From Cyrtodaria siliqua (Eukaryota > Mollusca > Bivalvia > Adapedonta > Hiatellidae), in NCBI GenBank assembly GCA_037043455.1, contig JAWPHD010004493.1, positions 122,460-186,459 on the forward strand: a DNA stretch of 64,000 bases. The letters run 5' to 3'. Position 1 is the stretch's first letter. Each line of letters starts with the position of its first letter. Shown here in pieces: positions 35,640 to 48,125 of the stretch. The position numbers and the translations under genes are program-made. A model generated the notes under the pieces. That model searched no databases, had not been told where the DNA came from, and saw only the letters and a list, made by a program, of their open reading frames with translations.

Positions 35640-37860
35640 AAAACATTGTATGTTTGCTCTTTACCCACAAAAGAACTTCGCGAATCCCTTAAAAAGGCTC
35701 ATGATACATCAGCTGGTCCTGAAGATATCCATTATCAATTATTAAAACATTTACCTGAAAGCCGTCTCTTTACACTTCCTGATATATTTAATAAGGTTTG
35801 GGTGACCGGAAACTTCCCCGATTCTGACCCAATAAATTATCGCCCTATTGCTTTAACGAGTTGTATATGTAAAACCATGAAACGAGTGATTAATGAGAGA
35901 CTCGTTTGGTACCTGGAATCCAACAAGCTGATAACAAAGTATCAAAGTGAATTCCGGTGCCAATGAGGCACAACAGACAATCTCATTCGATTTGAATCAT
36001 TTATTAGTGAGGCTTTCGTAAAGAAAGAACATCTAGTTGCCGTATTTTTTGACTTGGAGAAGGCTTGATACTGCATAGAAGTACGGTATCATGAATGATC
36101 TTTATGACCTTGGTCTTAGAGGCTGATTACCAATTTTTATAGAGAAATTCTTAGATGTTAGACAGTTTCGTGTCCGAATGGGTTTAACCCTCTCTGACAT
36201 TCATGAACAGGAGATTGGAGTGCCACAGGGCAGCATACTCTCTGTCACCTTTTTTAATATAAAAAAGCATAGTCAAATGCATCAATCCTGTGTGGATTGC
36301 TCTCTATATGTTGACGACTTTGTTATATGTTATCGTGCAAAAAACATGAACACTATTGAGAGACAACTTCAACAATGTCTGAATAAACTTCAGACCTGGT
36401 CGGACGAAAATGGTTTTAAAATTTCTAAATCTAAAACTAATTGTATGCGCTTTTGTCAACTTCGTAAACTTCACGAAGACCCTCATCTAACACTGGATGG
36501 GTCACCAATACCAGAGGTGGATGAGACAAAGTTCCTTGGTCCTTTTTTCGACCGTAAATTAACGTTTATACCACACCTTAAATACTTGAAGGCCAAGTGC
36601 CTTAAAGCTCTTAATTCACTTAAAGTTGTTGCAAACACTAATTGGGGAGCAGATCGTAAAGTACTTTTACAAATTTATAGATCACTTGTCAGTTTCAATC
36701 TGGACTACGGCTCAATAGTATATGGATCGACTCGCAAATCATACTTGCAGATGCTCGATCCTACACATAATTAAGGACTCGCCTTATGTGCCTTTCGTAC
36801 ATCACCAGCCGAAAGTCTATATGTTGAAGCTAATGAACCATCACTGGCTCATAGACGGGACAAATTAGACCTTCAATACGCCATTAAAATAAAGTCTAAC
36901 CCTTCAAACCCAACTTTCGATAATGTTTTTAATCCTGGTTTTTGATCAAAACCCGAAGGCCATTCGACCATTTGGTCTTCATATTAAACCAAAATTAATA
37001 GACACTGAAATCGACCTAAATTTGATCGCCAAGTACAAAGTACCCCAACTTTGGAAACACCAACAATTATTTTTGATCTTTGTAATAGTAACAAATCCAG
37101 TACAGACCCTACTGTCTTTTAAAGCAAATTTAATGAAATTAAATCGAAATACAGTAACTTTCAACATATACACAGATGGTTCTAAAGATGGAGATAAGGT
37201 AGCTGCAGCAGCTGTTGTTCACAAACACAGCATACAGAGCCGCCTGCCTGACATCTTTTCAGCTGAACGTAAGGCAACTGAACTTGCCTTAGGCAACTGA
37301 ACTTGCCTTAAACTATATTCAGGTATCTGATGATGATCATGTTGTAATATTTTCTGATTCCCTTTCATCTCTTCAAGCACTGGGTAATATGAAACATGAT
37401 AACCCAGTTGTGCTTCAACTTTTAGAAAAGTACAATTCTCTTATAGTTGATAATGTTATTATTTAATGCTGGCTTCCAAGCCATGTAGGAATACGTGGTA
37501 ATGATAGGGCTGGGTTGATAGTACTGCTAAAGCAGGATTAGGTTTACCTATATCTAATGCCAAATTACCTTATACTGATTTTAAAAGTTGTATTAACACA
37601 TATATTCGTAACTCTTGGCAAGCCGCTTGAGATTTTTCAGTTAACAATAAACTCCATTCAATTAAACCGTTACTCGTAAAATGGCGTTCTTCTAGTTGAC
37701 CCATTCGTCGAGAGGAAGTTGTCCTAGCCCGTTGCAGGATAGGGCATACATGTTATACTCATTCATATTTATTACTAGGTGAGCAATTAACAGAATGTAT
37801 ACCCGTAATGTTTACTTTGCGTCTGTCCATAGACGATATTACATTAAATTCTGTATTATA
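35640..37860 (+). mobile_element. I-type LINE copy: RT, RNase H and C-terminus, broken
   Basis: The order is RT N-terminal part (35646-35966: AGPEDIHYQLLKHLPESRLF, INYRPIALTSC), RT core (36178-36774), linker, RNase H start (near 37160-37290: NIYTDGSKDGDKVAAAA) and the C-terminal end near 37600-37800. Stops and frameshifts lie between the blocks, and a short duplication (AGGCAACTGAACTTGCCTTA) sits near 37273-37310. The copy ends around 37800 without the usual 3' UTR. Order and motifs fit LINEs with an RNase H domain (I group). Confidence 0.8.
36178..36774 (+). pseudogene. LINE reverse transcriptase core
   Basis: Open for 198 codons. Contains the motif B region EIGVPQGSILSVTFF, the catalytic YVDDF box (LYVDDFVICYR), a thumb-proximal segment (LQTWSDENGFKISKSKTNCM) and FLGPFFDRKLTF. 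Both aspartates of YVDD are present, but the frame is closed on both sides (stop at 36774, broken upstream between 35966 and 36178). It would copy RNA into DNA in an intact element. Confidence 0.8.
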
Positions 37861-38054
37861 GGTTGTTGCATTTGTACTTGGAACGAATTCTTTTGGCGGA
37901 GATGAGGAGCGTGCGAGTCACCCATACGCCAAAATAATGAGTTCTAAGTAATATTTCTCCATCCAATTCAGTTTTATTGTATACTTTCATATTGTTTACT
38001 GCTAATATTATATAAACCTACTTTTGTACCAAAACCTACTTTTGGCGTATAAAG

Positions 38055-38545
38055 TTAGTCTATGATCTTTCCTGTCGTGCCCTTAATGGTTTATTCTCTT
38101 GTTGCTCTGGCTTCTGCCAAGTCATCGAGTACTTTCATTGTGGCTTTCTAGGCTACTTTTTTTTTTTTGTATTATATTTACACGAGCATATTTGTGTTTT
38201 ACTGATATTGCCTATTGATGCTGCCTTGTTGGTTAGAGATTAGATCATGGCGGGGATTTCTTTATTTACACTGTCCTGTTTTAATGGGATGACAGTAGGG
38301 TAAGTGTGAGGTTTATTGCACCCTAGAACCGGTTTAAACCCCCAGTGGCCTTTGTTGCCACTGACCGTTCCAAGGGGATAGCCCTATTGTCAACCCTTTT
38401 GTGTTTGTGATGTCGTTTGCATTTTTTATTACTTTTGCCTTCTCGTTTGTCTGTTGCGTGTTTGTTTTTGTGTTTTGTGGTTGACTGTCGTCCTTGAATG
38501 CTGCTTTCCCTTCCCGATATTTTTATCTTTCTTTAGGATATATTG
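38055..38545 (+). mobile_element. PLE-A 3' tail, solo
   Basis: Starts TATGATCTTTCCTGTCGTGC, continues through GTTGGTTAGAGATTAGATCA and GGGATGACAGTAGGGTAAGT, and ends near CCCGATATTTTTATCTTTCT. No RT precedes it. Confidence 0.75.
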
Positions 38546-38754
38546 ACTGAAATTTGCATTTGTATGAATACAATTGTACTGCGAGTATATTTGCAAAAAG
38601 TAAAATTTCTTGACTGCCATTATGGGGGTGGCCACCTTCAGTGTGTCTAAGATAGTTCTTTAAAAAATGTTAGGTTTATCATCCGTTCCGATATAGAAAT
38701 AGGTGTTGTAGGCCAAAAGGCTATAATGGAGGCATATGGGAAATGCAATGACCA

Positions 38755-39800
38755 GAAAAAGTTGTCCTAGCCCGGTGCAGGATATGGCATACACCTTATA
38801 CTGAGCAATTACCAGAATGTATACCCTGCTTTGCACCGTTAACGGTCAAACACATCTTGTTGGAATGTGTAGACGTTGATCCTATGCGGCAAATGTACTA
38901 CAATATTAATACTATGAAAAAGAGTATGATAATGGACCTTTGGAAACGGCCGAGCACGACACATACGAAATATTGCAGTCTCGGTTTGATTGAGACCGTT
39001 CATGAGCGGTAGTGAAATATGCTAGCTACCGCTCACGCCCTCTAGCCCCGGGTTGAGCAAAACTCAATATTCATAAAATCAACAGCACAAAATTATAACC
39101 ATCCCGAAGATGGCATGCATATGGCGGTGGACATGGAGTATACGTCTTCCCCATGTCGTACGGCGTAAGGTCCCAGTATCTTATAAAATGAAATGCCCCG
39201 AAGAGCGAAATAAACATAATGGAATTTAGTTGGGAGCAGCGGTTATGAAGCCTGCGTATAAAAAGCAGACAACATATCCTATGAATGGTTAAACAATACC
39301 CAGAGCCTTTTATCGGCCGGAGTAGTGGAACCACCGAATCAAAAATTAAGTAAGAAAACAAAAGAAATTGAAAATGTACCACCGATAACTAAATATAAGT
39401 ATCGGGCTCAGCGATCTCCAAAGATCGAATGAATAACAGTACTGATTGCAAGCGCGGGGAGACGTTTTACTGCCGCCACACTGCACAAGACTTATTTGAT
39501 ACTATAGATTTTAGTCTTGTTTTCGATTTCCTGAAAGAAATCAGACTATATAAGCCATTATAATGTGTTCTTATATATATTTACTCGTTTATACACCCAC
39601 TCACGGGCATTTGTTTATTTACATTTATACATAGTTTGTATTGCTATCATATCATTCCTTGTTTGTAAATAGTTTTATCTGTTTATATTTACATTAATTT
39701 GTAATTACTACTTCATTTCTTAATTTTTCACCACTTTTTGCGCACAATATGACCTATTTATGTGTCGACGTGCCGGAAAACACCATTCATTCATTCATTC
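38755..39800 (+). mobile_element. I-type LINE 3' end split by a ~570-bp insert
   Basis: 38757-38916 matches the LINE C-terminal end (CTGCTTTGCACCGTTAACGG). The sequence resumes at about 39487 with TTATTTGATACTATAGATTT and runs to an ATTC tail at 39800. The insert 38917-39486 starts with a 31-base block also found at 43220-43250 (opposite strand), carries GTTCATGAGCGGTAGTG and TACCGCTCACGCCCTC like an inverted copy of the double-hairpin repeat, and is otherwise unrecognised. Confidence 0.65.
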
Positions 39801-40009
39801 CCCACCAACACTTTTAGACTCAATCCACAGTGTGCTATATTTCCGTTTAATATATCTATGTTTTCTGTTTGTAAATTAGTAAAAGAACACGTTTGAAATG
39901 CAAATAATACTCATATAAAATGTCTTAAATATGCTTCAAATAGTGTAATAATTGAAATTGTGTACGTAAGCTTCTAGAGGTTGCAATATTTCAGTGTCAT
40001 CATTTGTAG

Positions 40010-40170
40010 CTTATTGTCCCTCAGTCGTACAAGCGAGGTGTGATGCACCCTAGAACCTGTTTTAAACCCCAAACGGGCCTTTTTGTCACTGATATGAGTC
40101 ATATTGTCCACTGGCCGTTCCAAGTCGATAACCCTGTCTTCACAAATCTTTGTGTTGTGTATTTTCGTTT
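40010..40170 (+). repeat. PLE-B tail fragment
   Basis: GATGCACCCTAGAACCTGTT, CTGGCCGTTCCAAGTCGATA and a TTTGCTCTTTGTGGTGCAGT transition into the minisatellite. Matches the tail at 54990-55320. Confidence 0.6.
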
Positions 40171-40660
40171 GCTCTTTGTGGTGCAGTGCCGACCTGCGGG
40201 GCCATTGTGTGGTGCAGTGCGAACCTGCGGGGCCATTGTGTTTGTGGTGCAGTGCCGACCTGTGGTGCCATTGTGTTTGTGGTGCAGAGCGGACCTGCGG
40301 GGCCATTGTGTGGTGCAGTGCCGACCTGCGGGGCCATTGTGTGGTGCAGTGCCGACCTGTGGTGCCATTGTGTGGTGCAGTGCCGACCTGTGGTGCCATT
40401 GTGTGGTGCAGTGCCGACCTGCGGGGCCATTGTGTGGTGCATTCCCGACCTGCGGGGCCATTGTGTGGTGCAGTGCCGACCTGCGGGGCCATTGTGTGGT
40501 GCAGTGCCGACCTGCGGGGCTATTGTGTGGTGCAGTGCCGACCTGTGGTGCCATTGTGTGGTGCAGTGCCGACCTGCGGGGCCATTGTGTGGTGCATTCC
40601 CGACCTGCGGGGCCATTGTGTGGTGCAGTGCGAACCTGCGGGGCCATTGCGTTTGGGTGC
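40170..40660. repeat. 31-bp minisatellite, ~16 units, inside a PLE-B tail
   Basis: Unit TGTGGTGCAGTGCCGACCTG + CGGGGCCATTG. The same segment occurs once in the PLE-B tails at 4555-4605 (CAGTGCGGACCTACGATGCC) and 55272-55310, and here the array ends in GCGTTTGGGTGCTGTGGTGC, the sequence that follows it in the tails. The array therefore grew from a single tail unit. All six frames are open for 158-224 codons, which is a property of the unit and not evidence of genes. Confidence 0.85.
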
Positions 40661-41094
40661 TGTGGTGCCTATAGCGCCATTTTCCTCATAGTGTTCACCA
40701 CATTGCTTGAATAACATATGTTCTGGACGGTTGAATATTGACTGGATTAAAATCCCTTATAACTAGATTTACTTTATTACCATGATTACATATGATCAAA
40801 ATATGCAAATGTCATCACGAGCAATAGCATAAAACTGTTTTCAGGCACTCTATGGAAATGGAAATAGCAGGTGTTTTGGACTTGGACATTAATTACAATA
40901 TATTAATATCGTTTATCAGTAGTAATGCATACTATTACAATATTCAAATGTCATTAGTAGTAGTAGCATAAATCAGTGTTGTATACATTGTAAAATTGAC
41001 TTGTTTATTATATGACAGGTGTTCCATCGATCATATATGTTATTAATTGTCCAGTTCCAGTGTCCAATGTCTATAAAATTAAAATCTCTAAAAA

Positions 41095-41405
41095 AAAAGG
41101 ATAAAAATATCGGACAGGGAAAGCAGCATTCAAGGACGACAGTCAACCACAAAACACAAAAACAAACACGCAAACAGACAAACGAAAAGACAAAAGTAAT
41201 AAAAAATGCAAACGACATCACAAACACAAAAGGGTTGACAATAGGGCTACCGCCTTGGAACGGTCAGTAGCAAAGTAGGCCACTGGGGGTTTAAACCGGT
41301 TCTAGGATGCACCAAACCTCACACTTACCCTACTGTCATCCCATTAAAACAGGACAGTGTAAATAAAGAAATCCCCGCCATGATCTAATCTCTAACCAAC
41401 AAGCA
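41095..41405 (-). mobile_element. PLE-A 3' tail, solo, minus strand
   Basis: AAAAATATCGGACAGGGAAA to AGGACAGTGTAAATAAAGAA and CCATGATCTAATCTC. No RT attached. Confidence 0.75.
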
Positions 41406-41448
41406 ATTTTCCCCCGAATCTGCTAGGCTAATGGCATTTCTTTATTAA

Positions 41449-41451
<3 letters not shown>

Positions 41452-41496
<45 letters not shown>
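41452..41496. repeat. (CT)n microsatellite
   Basis: About 20 CT units. Confidence 0.9.
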
Positions 41497-41499
41497 TTA

Positions 41500-41960
41500 G
41501 AGAAGAGTACAAACCTCAGTTGTGAACCTGTCATTTCGTTTTCACTTTGGTTATTGATTATTGTTAATTATTATCAATTGTGAAAAAAAGGTATTCAATA
41601 AGCGATATAATATCGCGACATTGGTTTAAAATTTGCGTTTTAGAAATACTGAAACTATACACTATATATATTGAAGTCCTCTAGTACATATTACATATGT
41701 GTTATTGCTTCGGAATTATGATTTTTGTTATATATGTTCATATGATATTTTTTCATTTCGTTTAATTGGTTTGTTGACCATATATTATAAAATAAACAAA
41801 ACATATCTTCAACAACAGTTTTAATAACCTCTCTAATATTAAATATCGAGTTACGGTTCCGTTATCATATAATTATAATAACAATAAAAATAATAATAAT
41901 AATAAGATGTGCAGCAAAATAAAATATAAATGAAAACAGAGTTATGGATTTCATCAAACG
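41500..41960. other. AT-rich non-coding sequence
   Basis: No feature recognised apart from an ATAATAAT-rich stretch near 41875-41905. Confidence 0.5.
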
Positions 41961-41961
41961 A

Positions 41962-43490
41962 ATGAATGAATGAATGGTGTTTTACGGCACGTCGACACAT
42001 AAATAGGTCATATTGTGCGCAAAAATCGATGAGAAATGAAGAAATGAAGTATTAATTAAAAATTAATGTAAATATATAAAGATAAAACTTAAAAAATAAG
42101 GGATGATAAGGTGTAATATAAACTATGTATGTAAATCAACAAATGCCCGTCAACGGGTATATAAACAAGTAAATATATATAAGAACACATTATAATGATT
42201 TATATAGTCTGATCTCTTTTAGGAAATCTAAAACAAGACTAAAATCTACAGTATCAAATAACTCTTTCATAGTATTAACATTGTAGTACATTTGACGCAT
42301 AGGATCAAAGTCTACACATTCCAATAAGATGTATTTGACCGTTAACGGTGCAAAGCAGGATATACATTCTGGTAATTGCTCAGCTTGTAATACATATAAA
42401 TGAGTATAACGTGTATGCCCTATCCTGTACCGCGCTAGGATAACTTCCTCTCGACGAATGGGTCTACTAGAACAACGCCATTCTCCGAGTAACAGTTTAA
42501 TTGAATGGAGTTTATTGTTAACTGACAAATCCCAAGCGGTTTGCCAAGAGTTACGAATATATGTGTAAGGTAATTTGGTATTAGATATATGTAAATCACT
42601 ATCAGCTCTATCATAATCACGTATTCCTACATGGCTTGGAAGCCAGCAGAAAATAATAGCATTATCAATTATAAGAGAATTGTACTTTTCTAAAAGTTGA
42701 AGCCAACTGGGTTATCATGTTTCATATTACCCAGTGCTTGAAGAGATAAAAGGGAATCAGAAAAGATTACAAAATGGTTATCATCAGATTCCTGAATATA
42801 ATTTAAGGCAGTTAAGTTCAGCTGAAAAGATAGAGGCCTTGTCAGGTAGGCGGTTCTTTATGCTGTGTTTGTGAACAACAGCTGCTGCAGCTACCTTATC
42901 TCCATCTTTAGAGCCATCTGTGTATATATGTTGAAAGTAATGTATTTTGATTTAATTTCATTAAATTTGGTTTGAAAGACAGTAGGGTCTGTACTGGATT
43001 TGTTATTATTACAAAGATCAAAAAAAATTGTTGGTGTTTCCAAAGTCCACGGTGGAATTTGTGGTACTTTGTACTTGGCAACCAAATTTAGGTCGATTTC
43101 AGTGTCCTAATTTTGGTTCAATACGAAGACCAAATGGTCGAATGGCCTTCGGTGTTCGATCAAAAAGAGGTTCACAATTAGGATTTAAAACATCATCGAA
43201 AGTTGGGTTTGAAGGGTTAGTTTCCAAAGGTCCATTATCATACTCTTTTTTAGACTTTAATGAAGAGCTAATTTGTCCCGTCTATGAGACAGTGATGGTT
43301 CATTAGCTCCAACATATAGACTTTCGGCTGGTGATGCACGAAAGGCACCTAAGGCGAGTCGTAATCCTTGATTATGTATAGGGTCGAGCATCTGCAAGTA
43401 CGACTTGCGGGTCGATCCATATACTATCGAGCCGTAGTCCAGATTGGATCTAATAAGATATCTTTAAAGTCGCAAGAGGACTTTTCGATT
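41962..43490 (-). mobile_element. I-type LINE copy, minus strand: RNase H end, C-terminus and 3' UTR
   Basis: It starts with the (AATG)n tail and GGTGTTTTACGGCACGTCGA at 41965. The minus-strand frame 42190-42528 encodes the C-terminus (RPIRREEVILARYRIGHTRY, ELFDTVDFSLVLDFLKEIRL). RNase H pieces follow near 42600-42900 and the RT thumb/linker reaches 43490. A 31-base insertion at 43220-43250 is absent from the copy at 47780. Broken by several frameshifts. Confidence 0.8.
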
Positions 43491-43504
43491 TGCTCCCCAA
43501 TTAG

Positions 43505-44310
43505 TGTTATCTTCTTTCCAAATATAAATGTAATTTAAGGACTCTTCTGCGACAAGGACTATCACAACCCGACTTCTATGGTGATGTGATTTATAAACTT
43601 CGTAAGATTCTTGGTCATGATCACTTTCATACTATCTTTGTTAAACTTGTTAAAAAGTTTATCAAAAGAGGTTATGACCCTATCATTTTGCAACGTACTG
43701 CATGCTTGGTGGTGGACCCTTTTACAGTTCGCCACTATGCTTTCCTCTTTAATTGTACGATGACCGGACAGGCTGTGGACCCTATGATGACGCCTACCTA
43801 AAGCCCATTGGGACGGTGGCGTTTGATGTTTGTCCATGTTCTTTCTTGTCGTGCCCTTAATGGTGTATTCTCTTACTGCTCTGGCTTCTGCCAAGTCATT
43901 GAGTACCTTCATTGTGGCTTTATAGGCTATTGTTTTTTTGTATTATATTTACACGAGCATATTTGTGTTTTACTTATATTGCCTATTGATGCTGCCTTGT
44001 TGGTTAGAGTTTAGATCATGGCGGGGATTTCTTTATTTACACTGTCCTGTATTAATGGGATGACAGTAGGGTAAGTGTGAGGTTTGGTGCACCCTAGAAC
44101 CGGTTTAAACCCCCAGTGGCCTACTTTGCCACTGACCGTTCCAAGGCGGTAGCCCTATTGTCAACCCTTTTGTGTTTGTGATGTCGTTTGCATTTTTTAT
44201 TACTTTTGCTTTTTCGTTTGTCTGTTTGCGTGTTTGATTTTGTGTTTTGTGGTTGACTGTCGTCCTTGAATGCTACTTTCCCTGTCCGATATTTTTATAC
44301 TTCTTTATGT
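43505..44310 (+). mobile_element. PLE-A copy: RT C-terminus and complete tail
   Basis: The frame 43586-43801 encodes YKLRKILGHDHFHTIFVKLV, YDPIILQRTACLVVDPFTV and ends MMTPT-stop, followed by the full tail to TCCGATATTTTTATACTTCT. It starts abruptly inside the RT at about 43505, next to the LINE edge. Confidence 0.75.
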
Positions 44311-44314
44311 GGGC

Positions 44315-45060
44315 GTTTAGGATTTGCCGAGTTTTTTGGAATAGTTTGATCAGCTATATCGTGAAGAGTTTTGGTAAAAAGAGTATTTGAGTCTTCGACA
44401 TCCTCGAAAACGGAAGGCTTTAATTGTTCTTCGCAAAGAGCTTGAAACGTAGTCTAATCAGCCTTGCGAAGTTTCCATCGTTGCGTTTTTTCGAGAAGTG
44501 GACGGCCGATATTTTCAAGAAATATGGGGTCACTTCCACAGAGGTCGTCTCCAACACTCTACGAAAAATCTATCAAAAGCGTTGGATAGCATATTGTTAA
44601 ATCAATGGAAGAATGAGAGCCTGTAGCAGGATGTAAATAAGTATGTGACTTATTATTAAAAAGACACAAATTGTTTTTGGCTAAGAAATCCTCAATTTTC
44701 TTGCCTTTATCGTATATATCTTTACAACCCCAGATGTAGTTGTGTGCATTAAAATCGCCCAAGAGTATAAAAAAGTGATGGCAATTGTGCAATTAGGTGA
44801 TTTAGATCTTTAGGGTCTAGTGAAGAACTAGGTGGTAAATATAAGGTACATATTGTTATGACTCTGTGCATACTAACACTGACCGCAATAGCTTGCAAAT
44901 TTGTTTTCAACGCAACAGGTCTGTGAGGAATGTTTCGATTAACGATTATCGAAACTCCACCAGTCGCCTTGTCCCCGGTGTCACAAATATGATTGTATAG
45001 TGAGTATTGTTTAAAAGATACCTCATCACTTGTCAATAGGGTTGTGTTTCATTTAAAATT
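44315..45060 (-). mobile_element. LINE endonuclease domain fragment, minus strand
   Basis: Two overlapping minus-strand frames, 44749-45036 (GGVSIIVNRNIPHRPVAL, VITICTLYLPPSSSLDPKDL) and 44559-44792 (ILLGDFNAHNYIWGCKDI, ATGSHSSIDLTICYP), carry the LGDFNAH and SxIDLT motifs of APE-type LINE endonucleases, which nick target DNA. The frameshift lies near 44770. 44315-44560 continues the linker in decayed form. Confidence 0.75.
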
Positions 45061-45118
45061 AAGCTGATTTTATCATAATTTGGTTTCAAACCTCAAGAAT
45101 TCCATTGAATGATCTTAT

Positions 45119-45222
45119 TGGTCCCCCCCCCCCCCACAGTCGGTGGTGGGGTGATAAGAATCAACCGACTGCTCGTTACTTAGCAGAGGGGTAGGACCCC
45201 CCCCCCCCCCCCCCCCCCCGAA
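45119..45222. repeat. Two poly-C tracts
   Basis: Homopolymer C runs of about 14 and 22 bases near 45122 and 45198. Their length is likely to be inaccurate in any assembly. Confidence 0.85.
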
Positions 45223-45619
45223 ATGTAACCCACCTGTTGACCGTGGGTGGCGACCCGTGTCGTTGGAGAAGGGAGTCCTGGTGGTTGAGTGGCGTGGAGA
45301 TCTGGTAGTTATCTCCACGTTGCAACACACCACTTTGGTCCGGACTTCAACTAGACGGGCGGTCAGATTTGGCCCGATCTGATCAATCGGTTTGTCACGC
45401 CAGCCATAAGAGATCCGACGAACTTATTATTCAGACAGTACCAGTACACTGTATCTTACTTACTTTTTATATTGTTGTACTTTATACATTATACAGATAT
45501 AAGGTATTTTATGGCGGTGGCGTATGGGCTAATCATGTATTTCAAAACGCTATATGGCTATACTCGTGCCACCTTTTAAGTGGAACAATAAGTGCGGCTC
45601 TTTGACTTTTTAGTTGAGG
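45223..45619. other. No gene recognised
   Basis: Only short open frames. Possibly upstream LINE sequence. Confidence 0.4.
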
Positions 45620-46497
45620 GGTTATGTCCGCTGGGTGGTATGGGGGGTCTGATGCGTTAGCTTTATATGAGTATACCTTCTACGTATTCTTGGCATTTTG
45701 ACTGTTGGATATCCACAGCAAATGTCCCCTTGTTGGACTCCGTGGTGGGTGAGAAGCGTAGAGGGTGAATTCTTAACGCCTATCATGGCAGCTGAAAACG
45801 CACATTCTACTCTTAAACGCAAAAAAACAGAGCATGAATCTGATACTGAGGAACCAGTGATCTCTCCGGAGTAGAGTACCTGAAGACGAAATTATTCATG
45901 AGCTTGCACCACAGTTGGTAACTGCGGCTCGCCGAATAACCATCAAGAGGAATGATAAAATTATTAATACAAATACTATCGTACTCGCATTTGCAACACC
46001 TGTCTTACCAAAAACAATAAAGGTGGCATATCTGCAATTACATGTTGACGCCTACATCTCAAACCCGTTACGTTGCTATAATTGCCAATTTCTCAGAATT
46101 GGAAAGCGGGTTCTTCTAAGACTGTGAAGTCTAGTATTTTCCCAGTCGTGAAGCCTAATACTTCCTCGGTTGGAAGGCCTAGTGCTGCTCCAACTAAGGA
46201 AGTTGGAAACCTAGTGCTTCTCCAACTAGGGAGCACAAAGAGCAGCCAAAGGTGTCTAACGGCCCTATTGAGCTGCATAACAAATTCGAACAACTCATGG
46301 ACATTTCAGAGCCAGCAGCTGCACTGACACTTCCATCCTGTCATTACAAGTTAGTTGAGGTGCCACTTCAGCTGACTTCTTCCAGGGAGGAGGATTCATC
46401 AGTGGAGATGTCGCTGCTTGAGTCTCCTAAGACCTCTCCTAAATCTAAGGCCAAAAATAAAAATAAAAATAAAAACCGCCTTAGCGCTAAATAATGG
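45620..46497 (+). mobile_element. I-type LINE 5' region and ORF1 (gag-like) fragment
   Basis: The sequence TTGGATATCCACAGCAAATG (45707) is shared in inverse orientation with 49840. The ORF1 start is probably ATG at 45786 (MAAENAHSTLKRKKTEHESD). Later blocks read ELAPQLVTAARRITIKRNDK, LAFATPVLPKTIKVAYLQL and NPLRCYNCQ, a CCHC-knuckle start typical of LINE ORF1 RNA-binding proteins. The C-terminal part 46252-46494 is basic and ends KAKNKNKNKNRLSAK. At least two frame breaks (near 45875 and 46095). Confidence 0.7.
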
Positions 46498-46504
46498 TGA
46501 AAAC

Positions 46505-48125
46505 TAATAATGAATGAATGAATGGTGTTTTACGGCACGTCGACACATAAATAGGTCATATTGTGCGCAAAAATTGATGAAATATGAAAAAATGAAGGAT
46601 TAATTAAAAATTAATGTAAATATATCAGGATAAAACTATTAAAAAATAAGGGATGATATGGTAGTAATATAAACTTTATATGTAAATCAACGAATGCCCG
46701 AAAACGGGTATATAAAAAAGTAATTATATACAAGAACATATTATACTGATTTATAAAGTCTGATTTCCTTCAGGAAATCTAAAACTAGACTAAAATCTAT
46801 AGTATTAAATAACTCGGTCATAGTATTAACATTGTAGTACCTTTGACGCATAGGATCAAAGTCTACACATTCCAGCAATATGTGTTTGACCGTTAACGGT
46901 GCAAAGCAGGGTATACATTCTGGTAATGGCTCACCTTGTAATAAATATGAATGAGTATAACGTGTATGCCCTATTCTGCACCGAGCTAGGACAACTTCCT
47001 CTCGACGAATGGGTCTACTAGAAGAGCGCCATTCTCCGAGTAACGGTTTAATTGAATGGAGTTTATTGTTAACTGACAAATCCCAAGTGGCTTGCCAAGA
47101 GTTACGAATATATGTGTTGATACAGCTTTTAAAATCAGTATAAGGTAATTTGGTATTAGATATATGTAAATCTAATGCTGCCTTGGCAGCACTATCAGCT
47201 CTATCATTACCACGTATTCCTACATGGCTTGGAAGCCAGCAGAAAATAATAACATTATCAATTATAAGAGAATTGTACTTTTCTAAAAGTTGAAGCACAA
47301 CTGGGTTATCATGTTTCATATTACCCAGTGCGTGAAGAGATGAAAGGGAATCAGAAAAGATTACAAAATAGTCATCATCAGATTCCTGAATATAATTTAA
47401 GGAAAGTTCAATTGCCTTAAGTTCAGCTGAAAAGATAGAGGCCTTGTCAGGCAGGCGGCTCTTTATGCTGTGTTTGTGAACAACAGCTGCTGCAGCTACC
47501 TTATCTCCATCTTTAGAGCCATCTGTGTATATATGTTGAAAGTTACTGTATTTCGATTTAATTTCATTAAATTTGGTTTGAAAGACAAGGTCGGAAATAA
47601 TTGTTGGTGTTTCCAAAGTCCACGGTGGAATTTGTGGTACTTTGTACTTGGCAATCAAATATAGGTCGATTTCAGTGTCTCTTAAATTTGGTTTAATACG
47701 AAGACCAAATGGTCGGATGGCCTTCGGTTTTCAATCAAAAAGAGGTTCAAAACTAGGATTAAAGACATTATCGGAAGTTGGGTTTGAAGGGTTAGATTTT
47801 AATTTAATGGCATATTGAAGCGCTAACTTGTCCCGTCTATGAGACAGTGATGGTTCATTAGCTTCAACATATAGACTTTCGGCTGGTGATGTATGAAAGG
47901 CACCTAAGGCGAGTCGTAATCCTTGATTATGTATAGGGCCGAGCATCTGCAAGTAAGACTTGCGAGTCGATCCATATACTATTGAGCCGTAGTCCAGCTT
48001 GGATCTGATAAGAGAACTGTAAAGTCGCAAGAGGACTTTACGATCTGCTCCCCAGTTAGTGTTTGCAACAACTTTAAGTAAATTAAGAGCTTTAAGGCAC
48101 TTGGCCTTCAATTATTTAAGATGTT
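46505..48125 (-). mobile_element. I-type LINE copy, minus strand: RT thumb, RNase H and 3' UTR
   Basis: Best-preserved 3' half of the family: an (AATG)n tail at 46508, the 3' UTR, the frame 46741-47658 (RNase H plus C-terminus) and the frame 47731-48111 (RT thumb and linker). At 48115 it jumps to ORF1 sequence, so the centre of the element (endonuclease and most of RT) is deleted. Confidence 0.85.
46741..47658 (-). pseudogene. LINE RNase H domain and C-terminus, 305 codons open
   Basis: Contains the four RNase H acidic positions in order: D in IYTDGSKDGDK (about residue 46), E in AELKAIELSLNY, D in IFSDSLSSLHAL and D in GNDRADSAAKAAL. The C-terminal part has RREEVVLARCRIGHTRYTHS and a Cys/His-type ECIPCFAPLTVKHILLEC segment. 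The domain could be functional, but it is detached from its RT. RNase H removes the RNA strand after reverse transcription. Confidence 0.85.

Noticed and set aside
39974..40714. Six overlapping long open frames of 158-224 codons
   Set aside because: All are translations of the 31-bp minisatellite. Openness in all six frames indicates repeat, not coding.
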